From Alkalispirochaeta americana (GTDB taxonomy: Bacteria > Spirochaetota > Spirochaetia > DSM-27196 > Alkalispirochaetaceae), in assembly GCF_900156105.1 (NCBI RefSeq), contig NZ_FTMS01000002.1, positions 186,001 through 250,000 on the forward strand: a stretch of DNA of 64,000 nucleotides, given 5' to 3'. The position numbers and the translations under genes are program-made. Positions within the stretch are counted from its first letter, which is position 1; each line of letters starts with the position of its first letter. Under the pieces are notes generated by a model. The model saw nothing but the letters and a program-made list of their open reading frames with translations. It did no database searches and was not told the DNA's origin. Shown piece by piece: positions 60,656 to 64,000 of this stretch.

Positions 60656-61430
60656 TGTACCACACCCGGCTATAACCAAAGGCAAGAAGATCTTCCAGGG
60701 CAATGGGAGACCCTCGATACAGCTCGTCGTAAATGCTCTGAAGAGCCTGATAATCCTCGGGGGTATCCAGGGTGACACGCCAGGAGGGTGCCTGCCACTG
60801 CCGGGGGACTTCCTCAATGGAAAGACGGTAGCGCTGGGGATTTTCGTACAGCCCGGGAGTTACGTGTTCGTGGTCGTAGGCAGAGGATGAAAAACGGCGC
60901 AGATCGTCCAGCGCTTCGGAGCGTATCACCTCAACCCCTGTGCCCAGGGGACTCCCCCGCAGGGCAGCGTAGTCCGGGAGGTCCTGGAAAAAGAGGTCCA
61001 GGGCCCCCAGAGCGACCTTCCGGGAGACCAGGGGGTTGTCTCCCGTAGCACGGAGGATTACCTCTGCTCCGGTATGGTCTGCGGCCTGGCAAAATCTGAG
61101 GAGCACGTCCCGGGCATCGCCCGCAAAGACCCGAAAGCCCCCCTTCCGGGCCCAGGGTTCCAGGAGCGGAGCGCTCTCTTCATCGGTAACCAGCCAGAAC
61201 TGTTCCACCGGAAGGGACCGCAGCGAATCCATGGCGTGGAGCACCACCGGTTTTCCCGCCAGCGGAAGGAGCGCTTTTTCCGGCAGTCGTGACGAGGCCA
61301 GGCGGACTTGCAGGAATACAGCTGTCTTTTTTCGGATCACCCTCTCGTCGCGAGAGATGCCTGGATCAGGGGAAGCACCTCCATCAGGGGAAATACCTCC
61401 ATCAGGAACTGTGATGGTCTCCTTACTCAT
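60648..61430 (-). CDS. spsF: SpsF-type cytidylyltransferase
   Basis: The start is taken as ATG 61430 (MSKETITVPDGG), overlapping the upstream gene by 8 bases. The 260-residue product has a repetitive N-terminus of about 30 residues (18-bp unit) and then the nucleotidyltransferase fold: FLQVRLASSRLPEKALLPL with the Arg and Lys of the nucleotide loop, WLVTDEES, FAGDARDVLLRF, RATGDNPLVS and VTLDTPEDYQAL. This is close to SpsF and related to NeuA/PseF enzymes, which activate acidic sugars with CTP. Its product may feed the neighbouring glycosyltransferase. Confidence 0.87.
   Translation of the reverse strand: MSKETITVPDGGISPDGGASPDPGISRDERVIRKKTAVFLQVRLASSRLPEKALLPLAGKPVVLHAMDSLRSLPVEQFWLVTDEESAPLLEPWARKGGFRVFAGDARDVLLRFCQAADHTGAEVILRATGDNPLVSRKVALGALDLFFQDLPDYAALRGSPLGTGVEVIRSEALDDLRRFSSSAYDHEHVTPGLYENPQRYRLSIEEVPRQWQAPSWRVTLDTPEDYQALQSIYDELYRGSPIALEDLLAFGYSRVWYSA
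61361..61410. repeat. 18-bp tandem repeat in the spsF N-terminus
   Basis: About 2.7 units with period 18: 61361-61378, 61379-61396 and a partial third. The second and third begin CTCCATCAGG; the first differs in two positions there. The array encodes the SPDGG-type repeats ahead of the enzyme fold. Confidence 0.85.
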
Positions 61431-62373
61431 GGTCGACGCTCCACTCACGAATTACCGTCCTGGCATCGCGGACAAACCGCTCCCGGTTCTCCTCGACCCA
61501 CCGGGAAGCTTCGGAGAAAACCCGAAGCGTTTCCAGCAGACCGCAGCCGCTGCGCAGGGAGAAGGGAATCGCCTGGAGAGGCGAGACGCAGGGCCCTTTC
61601 TCCCGCAACCGAACGGCCAGATTGCGGGCATAGAAGCGGTCGTAGCCACCTCCTGCGGTCTGGTCTTCCGGCTCGGGCATGCTGCGATAGCTCATCCGGA
61701 AGGTAGGGTCGATACGAATCTGCCCTCCCCAGAGAGCGATGCGGAACCCCAGATCCAGACACTGCCAGAAGGGCCGCTCGATTTCTTCATCGAATCCTCC
61801 CGCCTTCTCAAACCGGGGCCGGTGGTAGAGCCCTACATAATCGAAGGGGAAGAGCGTAGCTAGAGGAGTTGTCCGGAGGGGCAGTGTCATAACCCGCAAA
61901 GCCCTCCGATGAAGAGCGGGGACCTGGACCACGGGAAGCTGCTCGCCTCTCTCCCCTCTCAAGGATGGGGCAAGGCAGAGCGATTTTCCCGCCAAAAGGG
62001 AATCCCGGGCCCGCAGAAGATTTCCAGGCAGTTCCATGGTGGACCACATGACCATAACCGTCTCGGCAACAATCAGGCCCAGGGCCAGGTTAATTTGCGC
62101 GCCGGGGTTCAGGGGCGTATCGAGAAGAAGAAAACGGACAGCCGGAAACTCAATATTCAGGGATTCTACGGTAAAGGCGTTCTCCCGCAGCTCCACCGAG
62201 ATAATTTCCGAGAATCCCTGTTCGACGATGGCAGCAATGTAATCACGCCGAACCAGGCGGGAACTTCTGTTGAGAAGGACCAGGGCCGGAAGAGAAGGGT
62301 CCGCCTTTTGACGCCGGTGGCCTACGACGGTATAAGGAATTTTCCGTTCACGCGTTAATGGTGTAGTACTCAT
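61423..62373 (-). CDS. Glycosyltransferase family 2-like protein
   Basis: The start is ATG 62373 (MSTTPLTRERKIPYTVVG), overlapping the spiro-SPASM stop by 26 bases and giving 316 residues. The fold resembles GT-A: ALVLLNRSSRLVRRDYIAAI, EFPAVRFLLLDTPLNPGAQIN, then a MWSTMELP segment where a DxD-like metal motif would be. GGFDEEIERPFWQCLDLGFRIALWGG (quoted here in description only as the GGFDE box) follows and ends with a sugar-acceptor helix. The usual acidic pair at DxD and the ED before LDLG are altered, so activity or donor use may differ. It lies between spiro-SPASM and spsF. Confidence 0.65.
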   Translation of the reverse strand: MSTTPLTRERKIPYTVVGHRRQKADPSLPALVLLNRSSRLVRRDYIAAIVEQGFSEIISVELRENAFTVESLNIEFPAVRFLLLDTPLNPGAQINLALGLIVAETVMVMWSTMELPGNLLRARDSLLAGKSLCLAPSLRGERGEQLPVVQVPALHRRALRVMTLPLRTTPLATLFPFDYVGLYHRPRFEKAGGFDEEIERPFWQCLDLGFRIALWGGQIRIDPTFRMSYRSMPEPEDQTAGGGYDRFYARNLAVRLREKGPCVSPLQAIPFSLRSGCGLLETLRVFSEASRWVEENRERFVRDARTVIREWSVDHE

Positions 62374-63958
62374 CACAGTTCCTGCATAGCTGGGGATAGT
62401 CCTGACTGAGGTGGCGGCGATAATCCTCCCGGCCGTGCTCCCAGACCGTTTCCAGGGAATCACCGGGACATATGCCCCGGAGGGATTTGGCCTGAAGATC
62501 CTGAAGGCAGCCAATAACCCTGCCGTCGGCAAGAATAACCAGATCCCGTTCCAGATGGCGGCAGGGAGTTCTCTTGAGTGGAGAGAGGTCAGCCACGCGA
62601 CGCTCCGGAAGCACTCCGGCGCAGGAGTTGTACTTCTGGATAAGGGGTCGCAGGCCGGTCTGATCCTGCCAATACTGGAAAAACTCCTGAAGCTCCCACT
62701 CGTTTTCGATCATGCGGGTAGCCTGGATATGAATTCGCCCGGCAAGGACGTGACGGATTTCCTCTATAAAGGCCCGGGCTTCCTCCCACCCCTGGCCACG
62801 CAGGGCCTGGTAGGTTTCCTCCCGAGCGGCATCCACCTCGACGATGACTGCCTGCAGTTGATCATGACTGGCCAGCAAGGCAGCCCGGTTCTCCTGACTC
62901 CAACCCACGCCGGATGTTTCCAGATAGACCGTGGCCCGGGGCACCAGAGCGAGGGAATCCAGAAGCTGCGGCAGGTGGGGCGAGAGCCCCGGTTCTCCGT
63001 AGTATCCCAGGGATATGACCGCTTCGGGGGAAAATCGGGAGAGGTCCTCCAGGATGGCCCCGAACGCTTCGGGGGTCATATCCCGGTGGTTTTCTTTCGA
63101 CTTCTCTCCGGAAGGGTCGCCTGCCGGGGGAGCCCCTGGCACAGGAGGGAGAAACAGGGGCTGCTGGTCCCTGCGGGTCGTCAACTGAATCTGTATATAC
63201 CTGGGGAGGGTTCTCCCCAAAAGCCGATCCTCTTTGAGACACTGCAAGAGGGGGTCTTCTCCGTCGGGGAAGCGTTCCCTGAAGGGATCGAAACTGCGGG
63301 AAGGATCCCAGGGTTTTCCCAGGCCTCGCTTTGCCAGGGCGCAGCAGAGCAGATAGTTTGCCCGGGAATCGACAGTAAGCGAGAGACGCAGCAGGGCGTA
63401 GTCGTCACAGGCTGCTTCGGTTTCTATGTCGAAGGCGTTGATATCGAGACTGATCGTATCGAAGAGAACGCTGCTACTCCAGACCAGGTCGCGTCCCTCG
63501 GCCAGGGCTGCCAGAACGGGCAAGGTATCCCGCCGGATAATTTGAGGCGCGTACCCCTGAGGAAAACCATCACCAAAGGTGTAATCACACCAGGAGCGGC
63601 TGTGTAAGGTTTGCAGATATCCCGTGAGGGCTGGCGAGAAAAACGGCGCATTACCATCAACCCATGTAAGGTGCTCCGTCTCGGGAGGCAGGGCTCGGGC
63701 AATCGCCCCAAGGGCTCCCGCCGCAGTGGTGTCTTCCAGGGGGAGGATGTGCCACGAGGCCGGAAAGACCGCCTTCGCCTGATCGGAGCATTCCCTGCCG
63801 GACTCTTCTCCGACGGGGAATACCACCGTTACAGGAACAGTTCCCCGGGATACCCCGAGAAGGCGCTCCACCACTTCCTCTCGGGGCGTGACTCCTCCCG
63901 GGAAGGCCTGGTCAAGGTAAGGCGAGAGCTGTGGAAAAGCCAGAATGAGATGATCCAT
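62348..63958 (-). CDS. Spiro-SPASM protein: degenerate nucleotidyltransferase and radical-SAM-like domains with a C-terminal SPASM motif
   Basis: In this 536-residue protein, residues 1-240 look like a decayed copy of the SpsF fold, with TWVDGNAPFFSPALTGYL and DYTFGDGFPQGYAPQIIRRD, but lack the nucleotide-loop RLP-K. Residues about 255-440 follow a radical SAM layout. Where CxxxCxxC is expected after YIQIQLTT, the sequence is RRDQQPLFLPP, with no cysteine. The C-terminus has SPASM spacing: PCRHLERDLVILADGRVIGC (C-x12-G-x4-C), then ICPGD and LCRNC. AGGGAGG lies only one base from the ATG at 63958, unusually close. It is the first visible gene of the glycan-like cluster. Confidence 0.82.
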   Translation of the reverse strand: MDHLILAFPQLSPYLDQAFPGGVTPREEVVERLLGVSRGTVPVTVVFPVGEESGRECSDQAKAVFPASWHILPLEDTTAAGALGAIARALPPETEHLTWVDGNAPFFSPALTGYLQTLHSRSWCDYTFGDGFPQGYAPQIIRRDTLPVLAALAEGRDLVWSSSVLFDTISLDINAFDIETEAACDDYALLRLSLTVDSRANYLLCCALAKRGLGKPWDPSRSFDPFRERFPDGEDPLLQCLKEDRLLGRTLPRYIQIQLTTRRDQQPLFLPPVPGAPPAGDPSGEKSKENHRDMTPEAFGAILEDLSRFSPEAVISLGYYGEPGLSPHLPQLLDSLALVPRATVYLETSGVGWSQENRAALLASHDQLQAVIVEVDAAREETYQALRGQGWEEARAFIEEIRHVLAGRIHIQATRMIENEWELQEFFQYWQDQTGLRPLIQKYNSCAGVLPERRVADLSPLKRTPCRHLERDLVILADGRVIGCLQDLQAKSLRGICPGDSLETVWEHGREDYRRHLSQDYPQLCRNCDEYYTINA

Positions 63959-64000
63959 ACCTCCCTACTGTATCGACAGGGGTTGAGCGTGTCATGAGGG

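Noticed and set aside
62411-63607. 398-codon plus-strand frame opposite the spiro-SPASM gene
   Set aside because: No recognisable motif, and the opposite strand encodes an intact SPASM motif with operon overlaps on the same strand as its neighbours.

Overview
The window is a stretch of spirochaete chromosome, most likely from a free-living, Spirochaeta-like member of the Spirochaetales. The evidence is the flaA-cheA-cheW/CheR-cheX-cheY block, the tamB-bamA-skp-mutS order, a Gre-type elongation factor fused to a very long N-terminal region, and a spiro-SPASM protein. Base composition looks GC-rich (not counted). Nearly all of it is densely packed housekeeping and envelope DNA. I see no prophage, insertion sequence or CRISPR array, and no gene-free stretch longer than 300 bases.

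Layout. 1-213 is the 3' end of a PRPP synthetase gene. 302-3482 (minus) holds rpe, two TPR protein genes and dtd. 3558-7356 (plus) is a TPR gene and the Gre fusion, between a promoter and a terminator. 7355-24338 (minus) is one long apparent operon: rimP-nusA-infB-rbfA-truB-ribF-rpsO-pnp-dut-lptF-lptG-tgt-murJ-HEAT protein. It has a consensus-like promoter and a leader hairpin with a T-run ahead of rimP. 24399-35477 (minus) is tamB-bamA-skp-mutS-comF, covering outer-membrane assembly and mismatch repair. 35528-36973 (plus) is tmk, a 9-bp tandem repeat and a small secreted protein. 36995-44074 (minus) is lepB, a second S26-family protein, hemW, yebC, ruvC-ruvA-ruvB and queA. 44123-49036 (plus) is a PEGA/FGE-like membrane protein, smpB, a HisN-like phosphatase, tRNA-Val(GAC), a DUF432-like protein and an MscS channel. 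49064-49520 (minus) is tmRNA with its promoter and terminator. 49629-55558 (minus) is flaA, cheA, cheW-cheR-like, cheX and cheY. 55532-63958 (minus) is an overlapping series: spiro-SPASM protein, glycosyltransferase-like protein, SpsF-type cytidylyltransferase, PseG-like/methyltransferase fusion, ATP-grasp ligase, cell-wall amidase and GerMN protein.

How the genes work together. The rimP operon joins transcription termination, translation initiation, ribosome maturation, RNA modification and RNA decay. tmRNA and smpB lie about 3 kb apart and form the trans-translation pair. tgt and queA are two steps of queuosine modification. bamA, skp and tamB, with lptF and lptG, are outer-membrane biogenesis factors.

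The most promising little-described unit is the 57152-63958 cluster. Overlapping genes encode a nucleotide-sugar-type cytidylyltransferase, a PseG-like domain fused to a methyltransferase, a glycosyltransferase-like protein, an ATP-grasp amide or peptide ligase, and a SPASM protein whose radical-SAM cysteines are missing. It lies upstream of flaA and may make a modified sugar for the flagellum or envelope. Other oddities are a Tgt without its CxCxxC zinc ligands, a Tmk without the P-loop lysine, a signal-peptidase paralogue without the catalytic lysine, a RibF with a gutted kinase domain, and several period-9/18 tandem repeats.
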